From Acidovorax radicis (lineage in GTDB: Bacteria; Pseudomonadota; Gammaproteobacteria; Burkholderiales; Burkholderiaceae_C), in NCBI RefSeq assembly GCF_020510705.1, contig NZ_CP075184.1, positions 1,054,001-1,118,000 of the forward strand: 64,000 bases of DNA, in the 5' to 3' direction. The notes under the pieces are model-generated. The model was not told where the DNA came from. It saw nothing but the letters and a program-made list of their open reading frames with translations, and searched no databases. Of this stretch, positions 9,205 to 17,895 are shown in pieces. Both the position numbers and the translations under genes were made by a program. Position 1 is the first letter of the stretch. Each line of letters begins with the position of its first letter.

Positions 9205-10023
9205 ATGCCCTGCCACCCGACTCCGATCCGATTTGAGCGCTTGTTGTTGACCGGGGCTGCCGGGGGTTTGGGGCGTGAGTTGCGTACCCGGCTGAAGGCG
9301 TATTGCACCACGCTGCGTATTACGGACATCGAAGATCTCGGGGCCCAGGCGCCGGGTGAGGAGTTGCGCCCCGCCCGGCTTGAGGACGCGCCCGCCATGC
9401 TGGAGCTACTGCAAGGTGTGGACGCCGTGGTTCACCTGGGCGGTGTATCGACAGAGCAAGCGTGGAACCCCATCCTGCAGGCCAACATCATTGGCGCGTA
9501 CAACCTGTATGAGGCGGCCCGCAAACAGGGCGTGAAGCGGGTGGTGTTTGCCAGCTCCAACCATGTGACCGGCTTTTACCGGCAGGACGAGGTGGTGGGC
9601 ATCAATGACCCGGCCCGTCCCGACGGGTTGTACGGTTTGTCCAAGGCGTTTGGCGAAGATCTTTCACGGTTCTATTTTGACCGCCATGGCATCGAGACGG
9701 TATGCCTGCGCATCGGTTCTTCGTTCCCCGAGCCGCGCAATCGCCGCATGCTGGCCACATGGATGAGCTACGACGACCTGGAGCGCCTCGTGGTCGCCAG
9801 CCTGACCGCACCCGTGGTGGGCCACAGCATCATCTACGGCATGGGTGACAACACCACCACCTGGTGGGATAACACCTTGGCCCGCCATATTGGCTACCGC
9901 CCACAAGACAGCTCCGAACGCTTTCGCGCCCAGGTCGAGGCGGCTGATCCGCATCCGGACCTGACCGATCCTGCTGTGATCTATCAAGGAGGACCGTTTG
10001 TGCGCACGGGGCCCTTTGAGTGA
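9205..10023 (+). CDS. udh: Uronate dehydrogenase
   Basis: A 272-residue SDR-type NAD-dependent enzyme that oxidises D-galacturonate or D-glucuronate to the aldaro-lactone. The nucleotide-binding motif TGAAGGLG is at 16-23. Tyr143 and Lys147 form the YGLSK catalytic pair, and FASSNHVTGFY is characteristic of bacterial uronate dehydrogenases. It is the first gene of the rightward arm, followed after 48 bases by the TRAP transporter. Together with the lactonase, GarD/GudD, KdgD and the semialdehyde dehydrogenase it completes the oxidative uronate route. Confidence 0.9.
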   Translation: MPCHPTPIRFERLLLTGAAGGLGRELRTRLKAYCTTLRITDIEDLGAQAPGEELRPARLEDAPAMLELLQGVDAVVHLGGVSTEQAWNPILQANIIGAYNLYEAARKQGVKRVVFASSNHVTGFYRQDEVVGINDPARPDGLYGLSKAFGEDLSRFYFDRHGIETVCLRIGSSFPEPRNRRMLATWMSYDDLERLVVASLTAPVVGHSIIYGMGDNTTTWWDNTLARHIGYRPQDSSERFRAQVEAADPHPDLTDPAVIYQGGPFVRTGPFE

Positions 10024-10071
10024 GTGACTGACCTTCATCTTCCATAACAACTTATTGCACCGGAGATACCT

Positions 10072-11064
10072 ATGAGCTTTCGTCGTTCCCTGCTGACTGT
10101 CTGTGCCACTGCCGTGGCTTCCATGGTTTTCCTTCCGCACGCTGCCTTGGCGCAGTCGTCGATGGTCCTGAAGGCCGCAGACGTTCACCCCGCCGGCTAT
10201 CCAAACGTGGTAGCGGTCGAGAACATGGGCAAAAAACTCGATGCAGCGACCAAGGGACGCCTGAAGATTCAGACGTTCCCAGGCGGCGTGCTGGGTGGTG
10301 AAAAGGAAATGATCGAGCAGACCCAGGTGGGCGCCATCAATATTCTGCGCACATCGCTGGGGCCCATTGGCACGGTGGTGCCAGAAGTAAATGTGTTCAA
10401 TATGCCCTTCGTTTTCCGCAACCAGGAGCACATGCGCGCGGTGATTGACGGCCCTATTGGTGACGAATTGCTGGCCAAGATCAGTGCATCGCCTGCCAAG
10501 TTGGTGGCGATTGGCTGGATGGATGGTGGCTCACGCAGCCTGTACACCAAAAAGCCTGTGCGCACACCCGCTGACCTCAAGGGGCAAAAAATTCGCATGA
10601 TGGGCAACCCGTTGTTTGTGGACACCATGAACGCCATGGGCGGCAATGGCATTTCGATGGGTTATGGCGAGGTGTTCACCGCGCTGCAAACGGGCGTGGT
10701 GGACGGTGCCGAGAACAATGCGCCGAGCTTCTTCACCAGCAACCATTTCAGCACGGGCGCCAAGTACTACACGCAGACCAACCACCTGATCATTCCAGAG
10801 TTGCTCGTGGTTTCGAAGGCCACCTGGGACAAGCTCTCCAAGGAAGACCAGGCACTCATGAAGAAGTTGGGCCGTGAAGCGCAGATGGAACAACGCGCGC
10901 TGTGGGACAAGAGTGTTGAAGACTACACCGCCAAACTCAAGATGGCGGGCGTGGAGTTCATCAATGTGGACAACAAGGCGTTCTACGATGCCACGGCCAC
11001 TGTGCGCGCCAAGTACGGTTCTAACTACACCGACCTGATGAAGCGCATCGAGGCGGTGAAGTAA
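10072..11064 (+). CDS. TRAP transporter substrate-binding protein (DctP family)
   Basis: A 330-residue periplasmic binding protein. A Sec signal peptide ends at HAALAQ-SS. The mature protein has DctP hallmarks: VVAVENMGKKLDAATKGR near the start, TFPGGVLGGEKEMIEQTQ, and the central PADLKGQKIR stretch followed by MGYGEVFTALQTGVVDGAEN. The Arg in QKIRMMGN is the usual carboxylate-binding residue of this family. With DctQ and DctM it forms a sodium- or proton-driven importer. Position between udh and the lactonase suggests uronate or aldarate as ligand. Confidence 0.92.
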   Translation: MSFRRSLLTVCATAVASMVFLPHAALAQSSMVLKAADVHPAGYPNVVAVENMGKKLDAATKGRLKIQTFPGGVLGGEKEMIEQTQVGAINILRTSLGPIGTVVPEVNVFNMPFVFRNQEHMRAVIDGPIGDELLAKISASPAKLVAIGWMDGGSRSLYTKKPVRTPADLKGQKIRMMGNPLFVDTMNAMGGNGISMGYGEVFTALQTGVVDGAENNAPSFFTSNHFSTGAKYYTQTNHLIIPELLVVSKATWDKLSKEDQALMKKLGREAQMEQRALWDKSVEDYTAKLKMAGVEFINVDNKAFYDATATVRAKYGSNYTDLMKRIEAVK

Positions 11065-11149
11065 GGCACGCTGCGCGACTCGGCGCGGCCACCCGCCCTT
11101 GCATTGGGTAGGGGTGGTCGCGCATTCTTTTACTCCTTAAATCCATCTT

Positions 11150-11668
11150 ATGGACCACCCTTTTTTGCGCTGGATGGATCGGTTGTATCTGGCCACCATC
11201 TGGGCCGCCGGTACGGCGATCTTCTTCATGTCGTTGATCATTCCGTGGGGCGTTTTCAGCCGCTACGTTCTCGGCACAGGTTCCCAATGGCCTGAGCCCA
11301 TCGCCATTTTGCTCATGATGGTTTTCACTTTTGTCGGTGCCGCTGCGGCTTATCGCGCCGGAGGGCACATTGCAGTCAACATGCTGACTGAAAAGCTGCC
11401 TATGCTCCTTCAGCGTGCAGCCACTTGGGTGGTCGATTTGCTCATGCTCGCGATTTGCGGCTTTGTGACCTGGTATGGCACCAGCTTGTGCATCGAGACC
11501 TGGGGGCAAGGCATCAGTGAGTTGCCCTGGTTGCCTGTGGGGGCTACCTATTCGCCATTGCCCATCGGTTCAGCGATTACTTTCATTTTCGTTCTGGAAA
11601 AATGTTTTTTTGGTCCGCAGACGCACCGCCGAGTGGTGCGCTACGAAGAACTGACGGAAGGCGTCTGA
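11150..11668 (+). CDS. TRAP transporter small permease (DctQ family)
   Basis: A 172-residue protein with four predicted membrane segments: LYLATIWAAGTAIFFMSLII, a second around the conserved WPEPIAILLMMVFTFVGAA region, a third in WVVDLLMLAICGFV, and a fourth near the end. The E-P-I-A motif after SQW is typical of DctQ. It is separated from dctM by one base and so is translationally linked. It forms the integral complex with DctM. Confidence 0.9.
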   Translation: MDHPFLRWMDRLYLATIWAAGTAIFFMSLIIPWGVFSRYVLGTGSQWPEPIAILLMMVFTFVGAAAAYRAGGHIAVNMLTEKLPMLLQRAATWVVDLLMLAICGFVTWYGTSLCIETWGQGISELPWLPVGATYSPLPIGSAITFIFVLEKCFFGPQTHRRVVRYEELTEGV

Positions 11669-11669
11669 T

Positions 11670-12953
11670 ATGGACACCCTTGTACTTTTGGGCACCTTCT
11701 TTGCGCTGATGCTGATCGGCGTGCCTATCGCCTATTCCCTGGGGCTTTCTGCCCTCGCGGGTGCACTCTGGATCGATTTGCCGCTGGATGCAGTCATGAT
11801 CCAGGTGGCATCGGGCGTCAACAAGTTCTCGTTGTTGGCCATACCGTTCTTTGTGCTCGCCGGGGCCATCATGGCCGAAGGCGGCATGGCGCGGCGATTG
11901 GTGGCATTTGCGGGCGTGCTGGTGGGCTTCATCCGTGGAGGGCTGTCGCTGGTCAATATCCTGGCCTCTACGTTTTTCGGCGCCATTTCTGGTTCGTCGG
12001 TGGCGGACACCGCATCCATTGGTTCGGTGCTGATTCCCGAAATGGAGCGAAAGGGCTATCCGCGGGCATTCGCCACGGCCGTCACGGTCAGTGGATCGGT
12101 GCAGGCCATCCTCATCCCGCCAAGCCACAACGCCGTGTTGTATTCGCTGGCCGCTGGCGGCACGGTGTCGATTGCAGCGCTGTTCATGGCCGGTGTGCTT
12201 CCGGGGCTGCTCATGGGGCTGACGCTTGCCGCGTTGTGTCTGTTCACCGCTCACCGCGAAGGCTACCCCAAGGGAGAGGTCATCCCGCTTAAACAGGCGC
12301 TCAAGATCTGCGTGGAGGCGCTGTGGGGGCTGATGACGATGGTCATCATTCTCGGGGGCATTCTCTCGGGCATCTTTACCGCCAATGAGTCAGCGTCGAT
12401 CGCCGTGGTGTGGGCATTTTTTGTGACGATGTTCATCTACCGCGACTACAAATGGCGCGACCTGCCCAAGCTCGTGCACCGCACGGTCAAGACCGTCACG
12501 GTGGTGATGATTTTGATTGGCTTTGCGGCTGCCTTTGGCTACCTCATGACGATGATGATGATCCCGATGAAGGTCACGGCTTTTCTGACCAGCATGTCGG
12601 ACAACAAGTACGTCATCCTGGGCATGATCAATGTCATGCTGCTGCTGCTTGGTTGCCTGATGGATATGTCGCCGCTGATCCTGATCCTCACCCCGATCTT
12701 GCTGCCTGTGGTCAAGATGCTGGGCGTCGACCCGGTTCACTTCGGCATGATCATGATGGTCAATCTGGGTATCGGCCTGATCACGCCGCCTGTGGGGACT
12801 GTGTTGTTCACTGGCGCTGCGGTGGCCAAGCTGCCGCTGGGGGTGGTCACCAAAGCCATGATGCCGTTTTTTATGGCGCTGTTTGTGGTGTTGCTCATGG
12901 TCACCTATGTGCCTGCCATCTCGTTGTGGCTTCCACGGGCGATGGGTTTATAA
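11670..12953 (+). CDS. TRAP transporter large permease (DctM family)
   Basis: A 427-residue protein of about 12 membrane segments. It opens with a LGTFFALMLIGVPIAYSLG helix and has the DctM signatures FFGAISGSSVADTASIGS and GLITPPVGTVLF, which line the substrate and Na+ path. Length matches DctM proteins (about 425). It acts with the upstream DctP and DctQ proteins. Confidence 0.92.
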   Translation: MDTLVLLGTFFALMLIGVPIAYSLGLSALAGALWIDLPLDAVMIQVASGVNKFSLLAIPFFVLAGAIMAEGGMARRLVAFAGVLVGFIRGGLSLVNILASTFFGAISGSSVADTASIGSVLIPEMERKGYPRAFATAVTVSGSVQAILIPPSHNAVLYSLAAGGTVSIAALFMAGVLPGLLMGLTLAALCLFTAHREGYPKGEVIPLKQALKICVEALWGLMTMVIILGGILSGIFTANESASIAVVWAFFVTMFIYRDYKWRDLPKLVHRTVKTVTVVMILIGFAAAFGYLMTMMMIPMKVTAFLTSMSDNKYVILGMINVMLLLLGCLMDMSPLILILTPILLPVVKMLGVDPVHFGMIMMVNLGIGLITPPVGTVLFTGAAVAKLPLGVVTKAMMPFFMALFVVLLMVTYVPAISLWLPRAMGL

Positions 12954-12963
12954 GAAATCGGTG

Positions 12964-12984
12964 ATGAGCAATGAGCAATGAGCG
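12964..12984 (+). repeat. Tandem ATGAGCA heptamers at the start of the lactonase gene
   Basis: Three ATGAGC(A/G) heptamers begin at 12964, 12971 and 12978, placing ATG codons in all three frames. A second longer duplication, ATGAGYGATAGC, occurs at 12978 and 12993, giving the N-terminus MSDSL-MSDSV. Both patterns look like recent short duplications at a start site. Confidence 0.7.
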
Positions 12985-14021
12985 ATAGCCTGATGAGTGA
13001 TAGCGTGGTGTTTGTGTCGTGCGCCGACAGCGGTGAATTGCATGTGTTGCACCTCGCCACCGCCACGGGCCAGCTGCGCACTGAGCAGGTGCTGCCTTTG
13101 GGGGGGCAACTCATGCCCATGGCGTTGAGTCCCGACAAAAGACACCTGTATGTGGCGCGGCGCAGTGACCCGCTGGCCGTGGTCACGCTGGCAGTGGATG
13201 CGCGCGCAGGTCGCGCGCAGGTCATTGCCGAGGCGCCCTTGCCGGCCAGCATGGCGTATCTGTGCACGGATCGCACGGGGCGCTGGCTGCTGGCCGCGTC
13301 ATATGGCGCCGACATGGTGTCTGTGCAAGCCGTGGATGCCGGGGGTGTTGTGCGTGGGGCAAGCGACGACACCCACACCTATACTACGGGCCGCCATGCG
13401 CATTGCGCGCTGGCCACGCCAGACAATCGTTTCGTTTTTGCCGCATCGCTGGGCGGTGGTCAGTTGCATCGCTATGGTCTGAATGCCTCATCCGGCGCGC
13501 TGCAGCCCACCGATCCCCCCGTCTTTGCGATGCCGCAGGGCACGGGCCCTCGGCATCTGTGTTTCAACACGCGAGGGGATCGTGCTTATGTACTCGGCGA
13601 GCTTGATGCCTTCGTGCATGTGCTTGCGGTCGATGTTGGCAGCGGCGATCTGCGCCTGCTGCAAAGTCTGCCGACCCTTCCACAAGGGTTTGACGGTGAC
13701 GCCTGGGGTGCTGACCTGCATTTGAGTCCTGATGAGCGCTGGCTTTATACGAGCGAGCGAAACAGCCATACCTTGGCGGGTTTCTCGGTCGATGCCGCGA
13801 ACGGGACGCTGGCGCCCGTGGGGCACTGGTCCACGCAGCAGCAGCCTCGCGGTTTTGCTATAGCGGCCAATGGGGGGCACTTGGTGGCTTCTGGTCAGGC
13901 AAGCCATCGCGTGGGCGTGCACGCCATCTCCCCTGGTACCGGTGCACTCACGCTGCTGTCCGAGCATGCGGTCGGTTTGAACCCTAACTGGGTCACGATG
14001 CTGCCTTTGCAGCCGGTTTGA
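12978..14021 (+). CDS. Seven-bladed beta-propeller lactonase family protein
   Basis: A 347-residue protein of the Pgl/YbhE-type lactonase family (PF10282). Repeating blades of about 45-50 residues carry motifs such as LSPDKRHLYVARR, CTDRTGRWLLAASY, TPDNRFVFAASLG, GPRHLCFNTRGDRAYVLGE and LSPDERWLYTSERN. The last two are the most conserved regions of the family. Between the TRAP genes and garD, the likely role is hydrolysis of the galactaro- or glucaro-lactone made by Udh, although classical members hydrolyse 6-phosphogluconolactone. The start may be 12978 or the in-frame ATG at 12993. Confidence 0.8.
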   Translation: MSDSLMSDSVVFVSCADSGELHVLHLATATGQLRTEQVLPLGGQLMPMALSPDKRHLYVARRSDPLAVVTLAVDARAGRAQVIAEAPLPASMAYLCTDRTGRWLLAASYGADMVSVQAVDAGGVVRGASDDTHTYTTGRHAHCALATPDNRFVFAASLGGGQLHRYGLNASSGALQPTDPPVFAMPQGTGPRHLCFNTRGDRAYVLGELDAFVHVLAVDVGSGDLRLLQSLPTLPQGFDGDAWGADLHLSPDERWLYTSERNSHTLAGFSVDAANGTLAPVGHWSTQQQPRGFAIAANGGHLVASGQASHRVGVHAISPGTGALTLLSEHAVGLNPNWVTMLPLQPV

Positions 14022-14033
14022 AAAGCTCCTCAG

Positions 14034-15611
14034 ATGACACAAAATGCCCTCACCATCCGCATGCATGCGGATGACAACGTCGCCATTGTTGCCAACGATG
14101 GTGGTTTGCCCGCCGGTACGGTGCTGCCGCAAGGTGTGCCGGGCGCGGGCGTTACCCTGCGCGACAAGGTGCCACAGGGCCACAAGGTGGCTTTGTGCGA
14201 CGTGGCCGAAGGTGACGTGGTGCGCCGCTATAACGTGCCCATCGGCTACGCGCTCAAGCCCATTGCCGCAGGCAGCTGGGTGCACGAGCGGCTGCTGCAG
14301 ATGCCTTCGGCACGTGCACTGGAAGGCCTGCCCATGGCCACTGTGAAACCTCCGGCACAAGATCCGCTCACCGGCTACACCTTCGAAGGCTACCGCAACG
14401 CCGATGGTTCGGTGGGCACGCGCAACATCCTGGCCATCACGACGACCGTGCAGTGCGTGGCAGGCGTTGTGGCGCTGGCAGTGCGCCGCATCAAGGCCGA
14501 GCTGATGCCGCAGTACCCTCATGTGGACGACGTGATTGGCCTGGAGCACACCTATGGCTGCGGGGTGGCCATTGATGCGCCCGATGCGATCATTCCGATC
14601 CGCACGCTGCGCAACATCAGCCTCAACCCCAATTTCGGTGGTGAAGTCATGGTGGTGAGCCTGGGCTGTGAAAAGCTGCAGCCCGACCGCCTGCTGCCGC
14701 CCGGCAGCTTTCCCATCACCGATGAGCGTGATGCAGGCCTGGGGCCGGAAACGGTTTGCCTGCAGGCAGAAGAACACGTGGGCTTCATGTCCATGCTGGA
14801 CCACATCGTGCAAAGCGCGCGCCCGCATCTTGCGCGCCTGAATGCGCGCCGCCGCGAGACCATTCCCGCCAGCGAGCTGGTGCTGGGGGTGCAGTGTGGC
14901 GGCAGCGATGCGTTCTCGGGCGTTACGGCCAACCCGGCGGTGGGTTTTTGTGCGGACCTGCTGGTGCGCGCAGGTGCCACCGTGATGTTCAGTGAAAACA
15001 CCGAGGTGCGTGATGCCGTGGAGCAGCTCACCAGCCGTGCGGCCACCCCCGAAGTGGCTGAGTCCATAGTGCGCGAGTTGGGATGGTACGACCGCTACCT
15101 TGACCGGGGCCGTGTGGACCGTGCCGCCAACACCACCCCCGGCAACAAGGCGGGTGGCTTGTCCAACATCGCCGAGAAGGCGATGGGCTCCATCATCAAA
15201 AGTGGATCGGCCCCCATCGCGCATGTATTGGCGCCTGGCGAAAAATTGCGCCGCGACCAGCGTGGCCTGGTCTATGCCGCCACACCTGCCAGCGATTTCA
15301 TTTGTGGCACCCTGCAGCTGGCCGCTGGCATGAACCTGCATGTGTTCACCACTGGCCGGGGGACGCCTTACGGCTTGGCCGAATGCCCTGTGGTCAAGGT
15401 GGCCACGCGCAGCGACCTCGCCCGCCGCTGGCATGACCTGATGGATGTGAACGCTGGGAAAATTGCGGATGGCACCGCCACCATCGAAGAGCTCGGGTGG
15501 GAGCTGTTTCACCTGCTGCTCGACGTGGCCAGTGGCCGCAAGAAGACCTGGGCCGAAACCTGGCAATTGCACAACGCGCTGGTGCTGTTCAACCCCGCGC
15601 CGGTTACCTGA
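14034..15611 (+). CDS. garD: Galactarate dehydratase
   Basis: A 525-residue protein of the UxaA/GarD family. The N-terminal SAF domain (about 1-95) has HADDNVAIV and [18 protein letters not shown]. The catalytic part contains [23 protein letters not shown]-type [12 protein letters not shown], the metal-site region LGCEKLQPD, and [15 protein letters not shown]. It dehydrates meso-galactarate to 5-keto-4-deoxyglucarate, the KdgD substrate. The altronate dehydratase UxaA is the main alternative; the presence of udh, gudD and kdgD and the absence of uxaB/uxaC genes favour GarD. Confidence 0.87.
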   Translation: MTQNALTIRMHADDNVAIVANDGGLPAGTVLPQGVPGAGVTLRDKVPQGHKVALCDVAEGDVVRRYNVPIGYALKPIAAGSWVHERLLQMPSARALEGLPMATVKPPAQDPLTGYTFEGYRNADGSVGTRNILAITTTVQCVAGVVALAVRRIKAELMPQYPHVDDVIGLEHTYGCGVAIDAPDAIIPIRTLRNISLNPNFGGEVMVVSLGCEKLQPDRLLPPGSFPITDERDAGLGPETVCLQAEEHVGFMSMLDHIVQSARPHLARLNARRRETIPASELVLGVQCGGSDAFSGVTANPAVGFCADLLVRAGATVMFSENTEVRDAVEQLTSRAATPEVAESIVRELGWYDRYLDRGRVDRAANTTPGNKAGGLSNIAEKAMGSIIKSGSAPIAHVLAPGEKLRRDQRGLVYAATPASDFICGTLQLAAGMNLHVFTTGRGTPYGLAECPVVKVATRSDLARRWHDLMDVNAGKIADGTATIEELGWELFHLLLDVASGRKKTWAETWQLHNALVLFNPAPVT

Positions 15612-15669
15612 AGGCCCGGCATCCCCTGGCAGCGCCGCTACAAGGCGGCTGTTGCGCTTTGACCCTTTC

Positions 15670-15693
15670 ACAGCCCGTGCTTGCACGGGCTGT
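15670..15693 (+). terminator. Stem-loop after garD
   Basis: A perfect 10-bp stem, ACAGCCCGTG with CACGGGCTGT and a CTTG loop, lies 58 bases past the garD stop. The T-run after it is weak (TGTCCT), so it may attenuate rather than stop transcription into the EamA gene. Confidence 0.5.
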
Positions 15694-15716
15694 TGTCCTA
15701 GAAGGATGGATTTCTC

Positions 15717-16661
15717 ATGGGCTCTTCCCGTTTTTCCGACCCTAAGGTCGTGGTGGCCGTGGCGCTGCTGTGTTGCTTGTTGTGGGGCAGTTCGTACCCC
15801 GCCATCAAGAGCGGCTACGCCTGGTTTGGCATCGCTGCCGACGATGTGCCCACCAAACTCGTTTTTGCGGGATGGCGCTTTCTGTGGGCGGGCCTGGTGC
15901 TGCTGGTGCTGGCGCTGGCTACCCGCAAGAGCATCTGGGGCCTGGGCAAAAGCACGGCGCGCGAACTGGTGGTGCTAGGCCTGGCGCAGACCACGCTGCA
16001 GTACGTGTTTTTCTATATTGGTCTGGCGTACACCACGGGCGTCAAGGGCTCGATCATGAACGCCACCGGCACGTTCTTCAGCGTGCTGCTGGCCCATTGG
16101 ATCTATCACAACGACCGCCTGAGCCATGCCAAGCTATGGGGCTGCCTGGTGGGTTTTGCGGGGGTCATGGTGGTCAATCTGGGGCAGGGCTCATTCGATC
16201 TGGACTTCACGCTGTTGGGTGAAGGTTGTGTGGTGATCGCCGCTTTTGTGCTGGCGGCCGCCAGCATTTACGGCAAACAGGTGTCGCAGCGCATGGATTC
16301 GGTGGTGATGACCGGCTGGCAGTTGGCGATTGGTGGCGCCGCGCTGCTGGCCATTGGCTGGGCTTCGGGTGGGGCATTGACCGGTTTTACGGTGGCGTCC
16401 ACCCTGCTGCTTGTGTACCTGGCGCTGCTTTCGTCTGCGGCTTTCTCGCTGTGGAGCCTGCTTCTCAAGCACAACCGTGTGAGCCAGATCACGGTGTTCA
16501 ATTTCACCGTGCCGATCTTTGGTGCGGTGTTGTCCGCCATCTTCCTGGGCGAGGTCTTGCTGGAGTGGAAGAACCTGCTGGCGCTGGTGCTGGTGTGCTG
16601 TGGCATCTGGTTGGTGACCCGCGACACACCCGCCGCCACCCCAGCGAGTCTTGATAAATAG
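15717..16661 (+). CDS. EamA/DMT-family transporter
   Basis: A 314-residue drug/metabolite transporter with ten predicted membrane helices in two EamA repeats. The first repeat starts with VVAVALLCCLLWGSSYPAIK and holds the GWRFLWAGLVLL helix; the second starts after VVMTGWQLAIGG and ends with FLGEVLLEWKNLLALVLV. These proteins export or import small metabolites. Being in the uronate cluster it might move sugar acids, but nothing in the sequence proves a substrate. It lies 105 bases after garD and just before the epimerase. Confidence 0.85.
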   Translation: MGSSRFSDPKVVVAVALLCCLLWGSSYPAIKSGYAWFGIAADDVPTKLVFAGWRFLWAGLVLLVLALATRKSIWGLGKSTARELVVLGLAQTTLQYVFFYIGLAYTTGVKGSIMNATGTFFSVLLAHWIYHNDRLSHAKLWGCLVGFAGVMVVNLGQGSFDLDFTLLGEGCVVIAAFVLAAASIYGKQVSQRMDSVVMTGWQLAIGGAALLAIGWASGGALTGFTVASTLLLVYLALLSSAAFSLWSLLLKHNRVSQITVFNFTVPIFGAVLSAIFLGEVLLEWKNLLALVLVCCGIWLVTRDTPAATPASLDK

Positions 16662-16671
16662 GCGCCGCAAC

Positions 16672-17778
16672 ATGGCCCATACGCTTTCGCCGCAGGCATT
16701 TGAACGCAACATCAATGGCCAGCGAACGCACCTGTACACACTGCGTGGCGCGGGTGGCATGCAGGTGGCGGTGAGCAACCACGGCGCGCGGCTGGTGCAG
16801 GTGGCTGTGCCAGATGCACAAGGTCAGCTGGTGGATGTCGCTCTGGGTTACGGCAGCCTGGACGGCTATCTGCACGGTCAGCAATCCATGGGAGCCATCA
16901 TTGGCCGGTGGGCAGGCCGCCTGCGCAGCGGCACGCTCACCCAGCCCGATGGGTCACCGCTGCAGTTGCCCACCAACAGCGGCCCCCACCACCACCATGG
17001 GGGACCGCGTGGCAGCAGGTTTCAGGTGTTCGCGGTCGATGAGGTGCAGCCCGACGCCATGACGCTGCACCATGTTTTTCGCACAGAGGATGACGGCGTA
17101 CCCGGCACGGTGCGCGTGGTGCTTCACCTGGCGGTCATGGCGGACAACGCCCTGCATGTGGCCTGGAGCGCCGAGGCCTCCGACGCGCCTACCGTGGTCA
17201 ACATCACCGGCCATGCGTTCTTCAACCTGGCCGGAGCGGGAAGCACCCATGGCCACGTGTTGGAGGTGCCCGCCAGCCGCTATGTGCCGCTGGCCGCCGA
17301 TGTGTGCCCAACAGGTGTGCTGGAGTCTGTCAACGGAACGCCTTTTGACTTTCGCAAGCCCCGCACGGTGGGTCATGCCGTGGCGGCGCCGCACGAGCAA
17401 CTGTCGCGGGCCGGTGGGTTGGACCACTATCTGGTGTTGGATGAACCGCCACCGCTGACGGCTCCCATCGGTTCTCCGTGGGGCATCGAAGGCCTTCGCA
17501 TGGCGGCGGTGCTCAGCGAGCCCATGGGCGGCCGCACCATGGAAGTCTGGACGACGGCACCCGGTGTGCAGGTGTATGCGGGCCACGGTCTCAAGGCGGA
17601 TCCGGCGCGGGACCTCGGGCGAGGCACGGATGCCGCTGGCTGGTTGTGGCAACCGGGCGACGGCATCTGTCTGGAGCCCATGGAGTTCCCTGATGCGCCC
17701 AACCACGCGGAGTTTCCTGTGCGGTGGATGGCCCCGGGCGAGGTGGTGCGCGGGAGCATTGCGTACCGGTTTCGGTAG
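16672..17778 (+). CDS. Aldose 1-epimerase (galactose mutarotase family)
   Basis: A 368-residue protein starting at MAHTLSPQAF, 10 bases after the EamA stop. GalM-family motifs are NHGARLVQVAVPD, the substrate-binding Arg in GRWAGRLRSG, HHHHGGPRG, the catalytic His in NITGHAFFNLAG, the DHYLVLD region, and the catalytic Glu in GICLEPMEFPDAPN. It interconverts the alpha and beta anomers of sugars. In this locus it can supply the beta-anomer used by uronate dehydrogenase. The family is firm, while galactose versus uronate preference is unknown. Confidence 0.9.
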   Translation: MAHTLSPQAFERNINGQRTHLYTLRGAGGMQVAVSNHGARLVQVAVPDAQGQLVDVALGYGSLDGYLHGQQSMGAIIGRWAGRLRSGTLTQPDGSPLQLPTNSGPHHHHGGPRGSRFQVFAVDEVQPDAMTLHHVFRTEDDGVPGTVRVVLHLAVMADNALHVAWSAEASDAPTVVNITGHAFFNLAGAGSTHGHVLEVPASRYVPLAADVCPTGVLESVNGTPFDFRKPRTVGHAVAAPHEQLSRAGGLDHYLVLDEPPPLTAPIGSPWGIEGLRMAAVLSEPMGGRTMEVWTTAPGVQVYAGHGLKADPARDLGRGTDAAGWLWQPGDGICLEPMEFPDAPNHAEFPVRWMAPGEVVRGSIAYRFR

Positions 17779-17822
17779 CCCCGGGGGGTTGCACGCTGCG
17801 CGGCAGGCCGTCTTTGAACAGG

Positions 17823-17842
17823 CGTCTAAGTTTCGTCTAAGT
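17823..17842 (+). promoter_or_regulatory. Tandem response-regulator-like boxes upstream of htrA
   Basis: CGTCTAAGT occurs twice with an 11-base period (17823-17831 and 17834-17842), the spacing expected for a tandem dimer of an OmpR/PhoB-type regulator. It lies 54 bases before the protease gene, and an OmpR-type regulator is encoded just downstream. Binding is inferred. Confidence 0.5.
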
Positions 17843-17895
17843 GTGCGCGCCCACACTGCCTTCCATTGCAACACCGCTAGGAAAGGCAGACCAGC

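Noticed and set aside
13488..15686. 732-codon leftward open frame across the lactonase and garD genes
   Set aside because: Composition is His/Arg/Gln-rich with no motifs, and it lies opposite two well-supported genes.
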